A DNA stretch of 29,198 nt from an uncultured Colwellia sp. (GTDB taxonomy: Bacteria > Pseudomonadota > Gammaproteobacteria > Enterobacterales > Alteromonadaceae). This document shows positions 18,155 to 27,159 of this stretch, in pieces. Under the pieces are notes generated by a model. That model worked only from the letters and a program-made list of their open reading frames with translations. It searched no databases and was not told the DNA's origin. The translations under genes and the position numbers were made by a program. Numbering within the stretch: position 1 is the first letter of the stretch; each line of letters opens with the position of its first letter. The DNA lies in NCBI GenBank assembly GCA_913020705.1, contig CAJWBY010000039.1:1-29198 (forward strand), in the 5' to 3' direction.

Positions 18155-19075
18155 TTAAATTAAAGACTCTTGAAGAGGTGGTACAACTTGTTTCTTACGG
18201 CTTAATACGCCGTCTAACCAAAGTTTACCGTCAACCGTCGCTTTACCATAAGCTTTTTCAGTTAAGTCAGCATTGTCACTGATCACTAACATTTCAGATC
18301 CCTCTTTCATTATGTCAGTAAGCAATAATAAAACAGTATGGCGGTTACCTTCTACTTTCAATTTTGCAATGTCGGCAACAAGTTCAGGCTTCATTTCATC
18401 AAAGATAGCAAGGTCTAGTACTTCTAATTGACCAATACCAACTAAATTACCGTGCATATCGAAATCTTTAAAATCGCGTAATACTAGGTCACGAATAGGT
18501 GTACCTAATACGGCTGATTTTACTTCAAACATTTCCATGCCTAATGCTTTCGGATCTTCAATGCCCGCAATTTCAGCTAAAGCTTCAACACATTTTATAT
18601 CAGCTGTGGTACAGGTTGGAGATTTAAAAATAACAGTGTCTGATAAAATGGCACACATCATTGCACCTGCAATGTTTTTCGGAATTTCCACATCATAAAA
18701 ATCGTACATCATTTTGATTATTGTATTAGTACAACCTACAGGGCGAACCCAAATCTCTAAAGGTGTAGAAGTCGTAATATCGCCTAATTTATGATGATCA
18801 ATAATGCCTAAAATTGTAGCTTCATCAATATCATCAGGACCTTGAATACGATCGGAATGGTCAACAATGTAAATGCCTTCACCCGCAAAGCTTGTTTTTA
18901 ATTCAGGTTGCTCAAAGCCAAACTTGTCTAAAATAAACATCGTTTCTGGTGAAAGTTCACCTAAACGTGCTGGTAGAGTTTCTTCACCTAACGTGGTTTT
19001 TAAGTATGAAAGGGCAATGGCTGAACAGATTGAATCTGAATCAGGGGTTTTGTGTCCAACAGCGTAATTAGGCAT
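18155..19075 (-). CDS. ppaC: Manganese-dependent inorganic pyrophosphatase (family II)
   Basis: This cytoplasmic enzyme hydrolyses pyrophosphate to phosphate, pulling biosynthetic reactions forward. It belongs to the DHH phosphoesterase superfamily. Metal ligands are visible: H8, D12 and D14 in VGHKTPDSDSICSAI, D72 in VDHSD, D93-H94-H95 in IIDHHKLGD and D146 in AILSDTVIF. The C-terminal DHHA2-type domain ends with the phosphate-binding segment SRKKQ. The open frame extends 21 codons further upstream, to 19138. The ATG at 19075 is chosen because it places the VGHKTPDSDS motif at residue 6 and gives 306 residues, the usual family length. It follows chrA on the same strand after about 105 bases and precedes the GNAT gene closely. 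Whether a family I pyrophosphatase is also present cannot be seen here. Confidence 0.95.
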   Translation of the reverse strand: MPNYAVGHKTPDSDSICSAIALSYLKTTLGEETLPARLGELSPETMFILDKFGFEQPELKTSFAGEGIYIVDHSDRIQGPDDIDEATILGIIDHHKLGDITTSTPLEIWVRPVGCTNTIIKMMYDFYDVEIPKNIAGAMMCAILSDTVIFKSPTCTTADIKCVEALAEIAGIEDPKALGMEMFEVKSAVLGTPIRDLVLRDFKDFDMHGNLVGIGQLEVLDLAIFDEMKPELVADIAKLKVEGNRHTVLLLLTDIMKEGSEMLVISDNADLTEKAYGKATVDGKLWLDGVLSRKKQVVPPLQESLI

Positions 19076-19164
19076 AAAAATTTCTCGTCTTAGCGGTTTA
19101 TATTGAGGCAATGTTTTAAATTGGCGATATTTTAGCAAATAAACAACAGCTGTGAAAAGTTAAA

Positions 19165-19179
19165 GCTGACATTATCAGC
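19165..19179 (-). terminator. Weak possible terminator downstream of chrA
   Basis: On the reverse strand, GCTGA-TAATG-TCAGC is followed by TTTAACTTTTC. The stem is only 5 bp and the T-tract is interrupted, so partial read-through into ppaC is likely if it acts at all. Confidence 0.25.
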
Positions 19180-19180
19180 A

Positions 19181-20389
19181 TTAAATTATATTTAAATGCG
19201 CTAACTGAGCGAGCAGTAGACCAACACCTACAAATGTCAGTACTAAAACAATAATAGGCAATTTGATTATTCGTAATAAATAAAATCCCAACACAACACA
19301 AATTAATTCCACTACTGAAGTTACGGCACTGGTAAATATAGGATGATAAAGCGCCGAGAATAGTAAACCAACCACTGCTGCATTTACTGCTATTACGGCA
19401 CTCGCAATTTTAGGTTTTGCAGCTAATGACTGCCAGGTGTTTTCAAAAGCTAATAGTAATAAAAAACCAGGTAAGAAAACAGCTAATGTCGCGACTGTTG
19501 CACCTAGCAATGGGTTCTGTAGGAAAATTTCAGCACCTAAAAATGTCGCAATAGTAAACATCGGCCCTGGAACGGCTTGTGCTGAAGCATAACCCATAAG
19601 AAAAGTGTCGTTAGATAATGTATCGCCAATAGTCTGCTGCAATAAAGGTAAAACAACATGGCCGCCGCCAAATACCATGCTACCTGCTTGGTAAAATTGA
19701 TTGAATAGTACGACAAGTTCTGATGATTCTTTTACTGCACCGACATAAATGAGTAATGGCAAAGATAATAGAATCATAAAAAACAAACCCAAAGGCAGTA
19801 CTTTTAGTTTATTAGAGACAAGGGGAGAAGATTTTTCAAGGTCAGACACGACAGGCTTTAAGGTTTGATTAACCAAAAAGCCAAAGGCACCAGCAAAGAT
19901 GAGTACTAGTATTTGTGTCATGAAATTGGGCGAAATAATTAAAATAATAGCCGTTATTAATGCGATGAACTTATGTACGGTATTAGTACAGAAGCTTTTA
20001 AACATTGTTAAACAGGCATCAGCAACCACGACAACCGCTAATAATTTCAACCCATGAATGACATGGTTAACCCAAGCTTGTTCAGCACCATTAATATTAA
20101 CAGCTAGAAAGTATAGAAGAATAAAAGAGGGAAGTGTAAAACCAACAAATGCGGCAATACCTCCAAACAAACCTGCTTTCCTCAGACCAATAGCAAAGCC
20201 GATCTGGCTTGATCCCGGTCCAGGTAGAAACTGGCTTAATGAGATCAAGTTTGCATAACTGGCTTGATCCAACCATTTAAGTTTAGCGACAAAAATTTTT
20301 TGAAAATAACCAATATGTGCGGCTGGACCACCAAAACTGATACAACCAAGAAAAAGAAAACGCCAGAAAACTTCAAATATTTTTTTCAT
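19181..20389 (-). CDS. chrA: Chromate efflux-type transporter (CHR superfamily, two-domain)
   Basis: A 402-residue inner-membrane protein of the long-chain CHR family with two homologous halves. The first half contains FLGCISFGGPAAHIGYFQK (about 13-31) and QFLPGPGSSQIGFAIG (about 53-68). The second repeats the pattern as MVFGGGHVVLPLLQQ (about 236-250) and AQAVPGPMFTIATFLGAEI (about 265-283). Characterised family members export chromate by proton-coupled transport, but many homologues have no demonstrated chromate role, so the substrate is uncertain. No chrB-type regulator is adjacent, unlike true resistance operons, which makes a housekeeping anion role plausible. About ten hydrophobic segments are visible. 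No good ribosome binding site precedes the ATG at 20389. It lies between fbp and ppaC on the same strand. Confidence 0.88.
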   Translation of the reverse strand: MKKIFEVFWRFLFLGCISFGGPAAHIGYFQKIFVAKLKWLDQASYANLISLSQFLPGPGSSQIGFAIGLRKAGLFGGIAAFVGFTLPSFILLYFLAVNINGAEQAWVNHVIHGLKLLAVVVVADACLTMFKSFCTNTVHKFIALITAIILIISPNFMTQILVLIFAGAFGFLVNQTLKPVVSDLEKSSPLVSNKLKVLPLGLFFMILLSLPLLIYVGAVKESSELVVLFNQFYQAGSMVFGGGHVVLPLLQQTIGDTLSNDTFLMGYASAQAVPGPMFTIATFLGAEIFLQNPLLGATVATLAVFLPGFLLLLAFENTWQSLAAKPKIASAVIAVNAAVVGLLFSALYHPIFTSAVTSVVELICVVLGFYLLRIIKLPIIVLVLTFVGVGLLLAQLAHLNII

Positions 20390-20469
20390 AAAATTTCGTT
20401 AGGAGGAAGGCCAATAGTGAAAGTATTATATCGTTAAAAGATGAATGAAATATTAAATTTAACCAATAA

Positions 20470-20495
20470 AAAAAGCTCAACGAATTGAGCTTTTT
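20470..20495 (-). terminator. Intrinsic terminator of fbp
   Basis: AAAAAGCTCAA (20470-20480) and TTGAGCTTTTT (20485-20495) pair perfectly around a four-base loop. It lies about 20 bases beyond the fbp stop codon; reverse-strand transcripts would end in a U-run. Confidence 0.88.
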
Positions 20496-20516
20496 ATAGG
20501 GTATGTAGATTAACCT

Positions 20517-21485
20517 TTACTTATAATAAGCTAAACAGGCTTCCACTTCATTTTTAGAACCCATAATAACTTCCACACGTTGATGAATGTCGGTTGGTTC
20601 CATTTCCATAATGCGACCTTCACTGGTCATTGCTAATCCACCTGCTTGTTCAATGAGGAAACTCATAGGATTCGCTTCATACATTAAACGTAGCTTGAAT
20701 GGTTGTTTCGGGTTTCTGCTATCTTCTGGGTAAGTAAATATACCACCACGACAAAGTACACGATGTATATCACCTACCATTGCAGCAATCCAACGCATGT
20801 TGAAGTTTTTGCCACGAGGACCAGTATCACCTGCGAGCAAGTCACTCACATAATTTTGCATTTCTGGTTTCCAGAAACGTTGATTCGACATGTTAACAGC
20901 AAACTCTTGTGTATCAGTAGGTACTTGAACGTTACGTTCAACTAATAAGTAACCTCCGTGAGTACGGTCTAATACATAAAAATGTGTTCCGCTACCTGTT
21001 GTCATTACCAACATGGTTGACGGACCATATAATACATAACCAGCAGCAACTTGCTTATGACCAGCTTGTTTAAACATATCAGGGTCACTAGCATCCATAT
21101 CGCTTGGTGCTTCATGAATTGAAAAGATGGTGCCAATTAATGAATTGATATCGATATTAGAACTACCATCTAATGGATCGAATGAAACGAGATACTTCCC
21201 ATCCTTTTCTCCAGCTACTGAAGTGTCTTCTTCTTCAGATGAGATAGCTTTTACAAAACCAGATTCTAATAAAATATCTTTAAAAAGCTCATTGGCGACG
21301 ACATCGAGCTTCTTTTGCACTTCACCTTGAATGTTTTCATCCAAAGTTGAGCCCATTAAATCACCTAGTTGAGCTTGGCTGACACGAAATGATATTTCCT
21401 TTGTAGCAGCTAATATGGTTTTTATTAGGGAAATTAAGTCTAATGGCACATTATCTTCGCGTAAAGCTGGTGCTAATCGTTGCAT
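20517..21485 (-). CDS. fbp: Fructose-1,6-bisphosphatase, class I
   Basis: Fbp hydrolyses fructose 1,6-bisphosphate to fructose 6-phosphate, the committed step of gluconeogenesis, in the cytoplasm with Mg. The metal site is visible as SSEEED (82-87) and [13 protein letters not shown] (102-114), the class signature. Later, [25 protein letters not shown] carries the sugar-phosphate site residues, split by the usual loop. The open frame reaches an ATG at 21530, which has no ribosome binding site. The ATG at 21485 has TAGGT upstream at fair spacing and gives 322 residues beginning MQRLAP, close to related marine gammaproteobacterial proteins, so it is preferred. It is monocistronic with its own terminator and divergent from the metalloprotease gene. 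A link to fatty-acid growth through gluconeogenesis is logical but not shown by position. Confidence 0.95.
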   Translation of the reverse strand: MQRLAPALREDNVPLDLISLIKTILAATKEISFRVSQAQLGDLMGSTLDENIQGEVQKKLDVVANELFKDILLESGFVKAISSEEEDTSVAGEKDGKYLVSFDPLDGSSNIDINSLIGTIFSIHEAPSDMDASDPDMFKQAGHKQVAAGYVLYGPSTMLVMTTGSGTHFYVLDRTHGGYLLVERNVQVPTDTQEFAVNMSNQRFWKPEMQNYVSDLLAGDTGPRGKNFNMRWIAAMVGDIHRVLCRGGIFTYPEDSRNPKQPFKLRLMYEANPMSFLIEQAGGLAMTSEGRIMEMEPTDIHQRVEVIMGSKNEVEACLAYYK

Positions 21486-21716
21486 CGGGTTACCTAATTG
21501 ATTTAGAGTAAGACTCTTGTAGAGAGTCATAAAATTGTTAGCTAATTAATGCCATTGAATAGCAGATAATAGCGGGTGCATTTTAATTCATTATATTCTT
21601 TTATTATTAAAGGTAACAATGAAAGCTATTAATGCTACCTACGAGCTAATTATAACAAAAATAATTGACTGACTTGAACAAATATTTCTGGATCCAAAAA
21701 TAAAATAGGAAAAATC

Positions 21717-24152
21717 ATGAAATTCACGCTTCGTTTCTTTTTAATATTTATTTGTAGTGCATTTTCAATAGCCGCGTTTAGCGAGGAAGTTAAAAGCTAT
21801 AGTGAATTTGTTGAAGGTAAAAAACATCAGCAAGGATACTTTTCTTTTTATCACGATGAGGACGAGGGCAAAATATATTTGCAAATAGACCAGTTTGAGC
21901 AAGACTTTTTATTCCAAAGTGGTTTACCTCAAGGGGTTGGCTCTAATGATATTGGACTTGATAGAGGCCAACTTGGTGAAACTCGATTAGTTCGTTTTGA
22001 GAAAGTGGGTAGAAAGGTATTTCTTCGTCAATTAAATACTTATTATCGTGCTAATACAGATAATAAATTAGAAAGGCAGGCAGTAGATGAAGCTTTTGCT
22101 AGTTCGATTATCTGGGGCTTTACAGTTGCTAAAGAAACCGAGGATGGGGAAAAAGTATTAATTGATTACACACCTTTTCTTTTATCTGACATCCATCAAT
22201 TATCAAGTAAGCTGAAAAAACGTAAACAAGGTAATTTCAGTATTGATGTAAGCCGCAGTGGTATTTATGCAAAACGAAGTAAAGCCTTCCCTCATAATAC
22301 AGAACTTGAAGCAACGGTGACTTATAAAGGCAGTGATGCTGGCGAACACTTGCGCACGGTAACTCCCGATTCAACTGCGATAACTGTAAACCTTCATCAT
22401 TCACTGATTAAACTACCTGACGACAATTATCAATCCCGCGCTTTCCATCCTTATAGTGGATTTTGGTCTAACAGTTATGCTGATTACGCAAGTGATATTG
22501 ACCAGCCATTAATTCAACGCAGCATTCCTCGTCATCGCCTTAGTAAGAAAGATGCAAGCCTCGCGATAAGTGAAGCGGTTGAACCTATTATTTATTATCT
22601 TGATGCTGGCGTACCTGAGCCGATAAAAAGCGCTTTACTTGATGGTGCACGTTGGTGGGACCAAGCATTTTCAGCAATTGGTTATAAAAATGCTTTTCAA
22701 GTAAAAATGTTACCCGAAGATGCTGACCCAATGGATGTTCGTTATAACGTAATTCAGTGGGTACATCGTGCCACACGCGGTTGGTCGTATGGCTCTTCGG
22801 TTATTGACCCTCGTACGGGGGAAATTATAAAAGGTCATGTGACATTAGGATCTTTACGCGTACGCCAAGACTATTTAATTGCATTAGGCTTAACATCACC
22901 TTTTAAAACCACTGATACCGATACCAGTGCGATGAAAGAAATGGCATTAGCACGTATTCGTCAACTATCAGCGCATGAAGTAGGGCATACCTTAGGCATC
23001 GCCCATAACTTTGCTGCCAGTGTTAACGACCGAGCATCTGTTATGGATTATCCACACCCGTTAATCACGATTAAAGACGATCAAATTAGCTTAGAAAATG
23101 CTTACGCAGAAGATATTGGTGATTGGGATAAATTCGTTATTGCTTATGGCTATGCTGATGTTGAAAAAACGAAAGAAGAACAATACCTTGCAGAGTTAGT
23201 TAAATCGACTCAACAGAAAGGATTAGAGTATGTTTCTGATCCAGATGCACGCCCGAAATCAGGATCGCATGCAACTGGGCATTTGTGGGATAACGGTAAA
23301 AATGCTGCAGCTGAGCTAACTCGAGTATTAGAGGTTAGAAAGCTTGCCTTAGAAAATTTTGGTTTGAACAGTATTCCTGTTGGCACTCCAATGTCTGAAC
23401 TGGAACAGGTATTAGTGCCAATTTATAATTTTCATCGTTTTCAAGTGGAAGCTACTGCTAAGCTTATTGCCGGTGTTGATTACGGCTACCAGTTGCGAAG
23501 TAAAGAATTTACTAACCAGCAAAAAATGGTTTCAGGTAAGTCGCAACATGCAGCACTTAAAGCTCTGTTGTTAACCTTATCACCTGATACTTTAACTTTA
23601 CCTGCTGAAATTACCGCGTTAATTCCACCAAAAGCTTATGGCTACAGTCGTAACCGAGAAAGCTTTATTAGTAATACCGGTTTAACGTTTGATCCAATAA
23701 GTGCAGCAGAAGCTAGCGCCAAGCATACCTTGTCATTACTGCTTAATGCAGAGCGTTTAGCGAGGTTACAACAGCAAACCATGCTTGATGATGATATCCC
23801 TTCTGTTGGGCAGTTATTTAACGAGCTTATTGATGCGACGTTACAAGCAGATGCGGAAAAATCTACCGCATTATTGGTACAGCAACGCGTAAACCAGCAA
23901 TTGGTAGAACACTTATTAGCGTTGTGGCATAGCCAAAATGTCGTGCCTGAAGTGCGAGCTGAAGTATATTTAACCTTAACTGAATTATCACAATGGTTAA
24001 GCGATAAACGTAGCACGAGAAAATATAAAGGCTCTCGTGCCCAGTTCACTTTGTTAGCAAATCAAATTAATTACAGTTTAAGCCATGACAAGTTATCTAC
24101 GCCGGTATCGAAAATAAAATTACCGCCAGGCTCTCCGATTGGCGCTAACTAA
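21717..24152 (+). CDS. Exported zinc-dependent metalloprotease (DUF5117/DUF5118 type)
   Basis: An exported protease of 811 residues. A signal peptide (KFTLRFFLIFICSAFSIAAF, cleavage near 22) is followed by a beta-rich region typical of DUF5118/DUF5117 proteins (GYFSFYHDEDEGKIYLQI, then FLFQSGLPQGVGSNDIGLDRGQ). The catalytic motif HEVGHTLGIAH gives H420, E421, H424 and H430, an extended HExxHxxGxxH zinc site. M443 in SVMDYPHP is the Met-turn, which places it among metzincin-like enzymes. The C-terminal 300 residues are helical. The target is unknown; a periplasmic or secreted peptide-scavenging role is likely but inferred. The ribosome binding site AGGA is seven bases before the ATG. The ureohydrolase gene follows after 36 bases on the same strand, so cotranscription is likely. 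Confidence 0.9.
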   Translation: MKFTLRFFLIFICSAFSIAAFSEEVKSYSEFVEGKKHQQGYFSFYHDEDEGKIYLQIDQFEQDFLFQSGLPQGVGSNDIGLDRGQLGETRLVRFEKVGRKVFLRQLNTYYRANTDNKLERQAVDEAFASSIIWGFTVAKETEDGEKVLIDYTPFLLSDIHQLSSKLKKRKQGNFSIDVSRSGIYAKRSKAFPHNTELEATVTYKGSDAGEHLRTVTPDSTAITVNLHHSLIKLPDDNYQSRAFHPYSGFWSNSYADYASDIDQPLIQRSIPRHRLSKKDASLAISEAVEPIIYYLDAGVPEPIKSALLDGARWWDQAFSAIGYKNAFQVKMLPEDADPMDVRYNVIQWVHRATRGWSYGSSVIDPRTGEIIKGHVTLGSLRVRQDYLIALGLTSPFKTTDTDTSAMKEMALARIRQLSAHEVGHTLGIAHNFAASVNDRASVMDYPHPLITIKDDQISLENAYAEDIGDWDKFVIAYGYADVEKTKEEQYLAELVKSTQQKGLEYVSDPDARPKSGSHATGHLWDNGKNAAAELTRVLEVRKLALENFGLNSIPVGTPMSELEQVLVPIYNFHRFQVEATAKLIAGVDYGYQLRSKEFTNQQKMVSGKSQHAALKALLLTLSPDTLTLPAEITALIPPKAYGYSRNRESFISNTGLTFDPISAAEASAKHTLSLLLNAERLARLQQQTMLDDDIPSVGQLFNELIDATLQADAEKSTALLVQQRVNQQLVEHLLALWHSQNVVPEVRAEVYLTLTELSQWLSDKRSTRKYKGSRAQFTLLANQINYSLSHDKLSTPVSKIKLPPGSPIGAN

Positions 24153-24188
24153 TAAACAGATAATAAAAAGCTTGTAAAAGGGTAATAA

Positions 24189-25007
24189 ATGACAAAAAGT
24201 GATTTATTTAAGGTTGCCTTATTAGGTGTGCCATTTGATGATAATTCTTCATTTGAACGAGGACCTGCTTTAGCACCAAGCGTTATTCGCGACGTGCTAA
24301 GCCATGGCTCACTTAATGGCTCAACTGAGTTAGGCATAAACTTACGAGAGTCTGAACGGTGGCTGGACGCTGGCGATATTAATGTTGCTGTGCCAGAAAA
24401 CTTTATCGTGGCAATTGAGCAACGCTGTGATCAGTTGTTGTCTAAAAATACCCGCTTAGTGACCTTAGGTGGTGATCACAGTATTAGTTATCCAGTGCTA
24501 AAAAGTTATCGTAAACATTTTGATCAGTTAACGATATTACATATTGACGCGCATTCAGACTTATATGACTCGTTCAAGGGGAATCGTTATTCAAATGCTT
24601 GTCCTTTTGCACGTGTAATGGAAGACGGGCTTTGCGAGCGATTAGTACAAGTTGGTATACGAACACTGAGCCTGCATCAAGAACAACAAATTGCCAAGTT
24701 TAGTGTTGAATCGTTAGAAATGAGGCACTGGCCATTATCACAGCCTTTAGTTTTTGAACATCCGGTGTATTTATCACTTGATATCGATGGCATCGATCCT
24801 GCCTTTGCACCTGGAGTTTCGCATCGAGAGCCCGGCGGGCTAACAACGCGAGAGGTTATCAATATGATCCATCAAATTAATACGCCTCTAGTCGGCGCTG
24901 ATGTGGTTGAATTCAACCCGAACAAAGACATCGACAATATGACCTCGCAGCTAGCAGCAAAGCTAGTGAAAGAAATTGCCGGTAAAATGTTGTTAAGCGA
25001 CTATTAA
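24189..25007 (+). CDS. Agmatinase/arginase-family ureohydrolase
   Basis: A 272-residue cytoplasmic enzyme of the ureohydrolase superfamily, which hydrolyses guanidino compounds to urea and an amine with two Mn ions. All metal ligands are present: H97 in LGGDHS, D120, H122 and D124 in HIDAHSDLYD, and D198 and D200 in SLDIDGIDP. The substrate loop reads PGVSHREPGG, and the C-terminal ADVVEFNP motif is intact. Agmatine (giving putrescine) is the likeliest substrate from overall resemblance, but arginase, guanidinobutyrase or formimidoylglutamase activity cannot be excluded. No arginine decarboxylase lies next to it. Its neighbour upstream is an exported metalloprotease; amino acid scavenging followed by catabolism would fit, as inference. 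A convergent terminator follows. Confidence 0.85.
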   Translation: MTKSDLFKVALLGVPFDDNSSFERGPALAPSVIRDVLSHGSLNGSTELGINLRESERWLDAGDINVAVPENFIVAIEQRCDQLLSKNTRLVTLGGDHSISYPVLKSYRKHFDQLTILHIDAHSDLYDSFKGNRYSNACPFARVMEDGLCERLVQVGIRTLSLHQEQQIAKFSVESLEMRHWPLSQPLVFEHPVYLSLDIDGIDPAFAPGVSHREPGGLTTREVINMIHQINTPLVGADVVEFNPNKDIDNMTSQLAAKLVKEIAGKMLLSDY

Positions 25008-25019
25008 AGTGGGCTTATT

Positions 25020-25056
25020 AAAAAGTGATAGTGGAAGTTTTTCACCATCACTTTTT
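25020..25056. terminator. Bidirectional terminator between the ureohydrolase and the S9 peptidase
   Basis: AAAAAGTGATAGTG pairs with CACCATCACTTTTT with one mismatch around a nine-base loop. The A-run and T-run flanks suit both convergent genes. Confidence 0.85.
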
Positions 25057-25061
25057 ATTTT

Positions 25062-26969
25062 CTATTGTAAATTCTTCGATAAAAATTCAGCTATTGAACC
25101 TAACGTTTTAAGCCTATTCTTTTCAATACTTAAATGATGATTACCATTTTCAAGCTCAATGTATTCAACTTCTTTATCGTGCTTAATTAATGATTCATAC
25201 ATGTTTTGACTATGCTCAACACGTACAATGGTATCTAAATCACCATGAATTAACATAACAGGCATATCGATATTTTTAGCAAAATTAATTGGTGAATTTT
25301 GTTGAAGGAGTGTTGAGTCATCTCCCATTTGTTTTTTAACTACTTTATGATTTGTAAAGTTTCTAGATTTTCTCATCATATACTCAAGATCTGAAACTCC
25401 AGCAAAACTTACCGCACATTTAAAAACATCTTGCTGTTTTGCTGCCGCCATCAATGCTGCATAACCACCGTAACTAGCTCCAACAATACATATTTTACTT
25501 TCGTCCACTGGATAATTGTCAGTCAACCATTTTGCAGCGTCTGTTAAGTCGTTTTGCATGGCGCCACCCCAGCTTTTTATCGATGCCATTTCAAATTTGA
25601 AGCCATACCCAGATGAGCCTCTAAAATTTGGCTCTAATACTAAATAACCACGGCTAGCAAAAAATTCTGAAAACCAGTCAAAGCCACCATATACTCGGCT
25701 CATGGGACCGCCATGAGGGATAATTATCGCTGGCATTTTTTGGCGAGATAAATTTTTTGGTATGGATAAATATGCTTCTATCATCAAGCCATCGCTTGCA
25801 GGGTAATTTTGCTTAATTTTTCCGATAATATTTGTGCTGTTTAACTGTGGATATTCATCAATAAGCGGTGTTAATTCGCCAGTATCTCTATCGCCGAAGT
25901 AATATCTTCCTGGGGTTTCATTGTTGCTAGTATGCAAAATGTATTGACGTTCATTATGGCTAAAACTGCTTATGCTATTTGATGAATCAGGAATAGCTTT
26001 GTTTAAGGCATTTTGGAATTTTTCGTAAGTGGAATTGAAATATATTTTATTGTTTTCTGATTCACCATGGTACACGCCTATAACGTCTTTAGTTTGTTTT
26101 GAATATATTAAACTGCCTTCGATATCGTAATCTTTATCCGCATAAATTAGAGTTTTTGGTAACTCATCTTTAGCTAAATCAACAGTATATATTGCATAAC
26201 GGCCTTGATAATCGGCGCGAATATAAAGCTCGTTTGGATCTAGACCAAAACCTAGAGGGGTAATATCAGGAGCATCAAATATTTCATAGTCCCAAATTCT
26301 TTGCCACTTTTTTGTTTTTAGGTTGTAAAGAGAATAAAAAATTCGAGTTTCATCGATACCAAAACCCAAGCGCACTCTGTGTTGCTGATCTGTCATCCAA
26401 TGAGAAATGTCTTGTCTACCTCTGACGATTCGAGATCGTGAGTTTTTACTTCTCAGGTCAATTTTATAGACATCTGGTTTATTGCTACTTTTGTAATCTA
26501 TTTCCACTAGAATATGATCTGGTTCATCAGGGAGTATATCAATAATCGTATCTTGGAATTGTGCAACGTGTTCGCCATTTTTAGGCGTACTGACTTGTCG
26601 CATTCTTTCTGAACCATCAATTTTTATTTTGTATAAACGAGCTTCAATATATTTTCGCAACATACGATGAACAGGGTAATGTGCACTGACAAGTAACATT
26701 TCATCATTAGCCCAGCGAAACCAGCCAATTTTATACTTTTCATTGTCAGTATTAATGACGAATTTAGTTGTTTTTTTCAAACGGTCGATTACACCAACAT
26801 ATGAATTGCCGTCATGATTTCTAACAAATGCTATAAAGTTACCATTAGGGGATAGCTTCATTTGGCTAGCAACAGGCAACTTGCCATAGGCTTCCAGAGG
26901 TAAGTTTTCTGCAAAAAGATTAAAGCTTACCCAGAGCGAAATTATTATTATTATTATTTTGCGAACCAT
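25062..26969 (-). CDS. Exported S9-family peptidase (prolyl oligopeptidase / acylaminoacyl peptidase type)
   Basis: A 635-residue exported serine peptidase. The signal peptide (VRKIIIIIISLWVSFNLFA) has a run of six isoleucines encoded by a trinucleotide repeat. A beta-propeller region (about 25-370) contains repeated strands such as GKLPVASQMKLSPNGNFIAFVR. The alpha/beta hydrolase domain (about 385-635) holds the nucleophile S499 in GASYGGYAALMAA, D579 in HGDLDTIV and H611 or H612 in NGNHHLS, a full catalytic triad. The oxyanion region HGGPMSRVYGG is near 426. Substrates are short peptides, by family. The start has GGA at good spacing. It converges on the ureohydrolase gene; its promoter must lie in the 190-base gap upstream, which also contains the terminator of the EamA gene. 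Confidence 0.93.
   Translation of the reverse strand: MVRKIIIIIISLWVSFNLFAENLPLEAYGKLPVASQMKLSPNGNFIAFVRNHDGNSYVGVIDRLKKTTKFVINTDNEKYKIGWFRWANDEMLLVSAHYPVHRMLRKYIEARLYKIKIDGSERMRQVSTPKNGEHVAQFQDTIIDILPDEPDHILVEIDYKSSNKPDVYKIDLRSKNSRSRIVRGRQDISHWMTDQQHRVRLGFGIDETRIFYSLYNLKTKKWQRIWDYEIFDAPDITPLGFGLDPNELYIRADYQGRYAIYTVDLAKDELPKTLIYADKDYDIEGSLIYSKQTKDVIGVYHGESENNKIYFNSTYEKFQNALNKAIPDSSNSISSFSHNERQYILHTSNNETPGRYYFGDRDTGELTPLIDEYPQLNSTNIIGKIKQNYPASDGLMIEAYLSIPKNLSRQKMPAIIIPHGGPMSRVYGGFDWFSEFFASRGYLVLEPNFRGSSGYGFKFEMASIKSWGGAMQNDLTDAAKWLTDNYPVDESKICIVGASYGGYAALMAAAKQQDVFKCAVSFAGVSDLEYMMRKSRNFTNHKVVKKQMGDDSTLLQQNSPINFAKNIDMPVMLIHGDLDTIVRVEHSQNMYESLIKHDKEVEYIELENGNHHLSIEKNRLKTLGSIAEFLSKNLQ
26941..26958 (-). 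repeat. Trinucleotide repeat in the S9 peptidase signal peptide
   Basis: Six ATT units on the + strand encode a run of isoleucines (residues 5-10) in the hydrophobic core of the signal peptide. Loss or gain of units would keep the frame and change only the core length. Confidence 0.7.
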
Positions 26970-27050
26970 AATTGTCCAAATTTAAATCCATTTAATTCTA
27001 TGTTATCAGAAAGTATAGAATTATTAAGGTATTAAAAAGGAAATCTGAAT

Positions 27051-27088
27051 TAAAAAACGGCGCTGAAAAGGAAGGAGTTCAGCGCCGT
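27051..27088 (-). terminator. Strong intrinsic terminator downstream of the EamA transporter
   Basis: ACGGCGCTGAA (27057-27067) and TTCAGCGCCGT (27078-27088) form a perfect 11 bp stem with a 10-base loop. On the reverse strand it is followed by a T-run, so it ends EamA-gene transcripts before the S9 peptidase promoter. Confidence 0.9.
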
Positions 27089-27159
27089 GTTGTGCAATTG
27101 GCACTTAGTAATAAGTGTACTGCGCACAAAGTTGACCATTTGGAAAATAGTAGACCTAA

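Noticed and set aside
19076..19138. Longer N-terminus for the pyrophosphatase
   Set aside because: The extra 21 residues precede the conserved metal-binding N-terminus, which in this family begins within the first ten residues.
20703..20945. An 80-codon forward frame inside fbp
   Set aside because: It is antisense to the conserved fbp coding region and its product has no recognisable features.
21619..21672. A 17-codon frame with AAAGG upstream, before the metalloprotease gene
   Set aside because: It is very short, has no distinctive residues and no coupling to the downstream start; chance is the simplest explanation.
23642..24049. A 135-codon reverse-strand frame inside the metalloprotease gene
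   Set aside because: It is antisense to a well-supported gene, with no ribosome binding site and a serine/cysteine-rich shadow composition.
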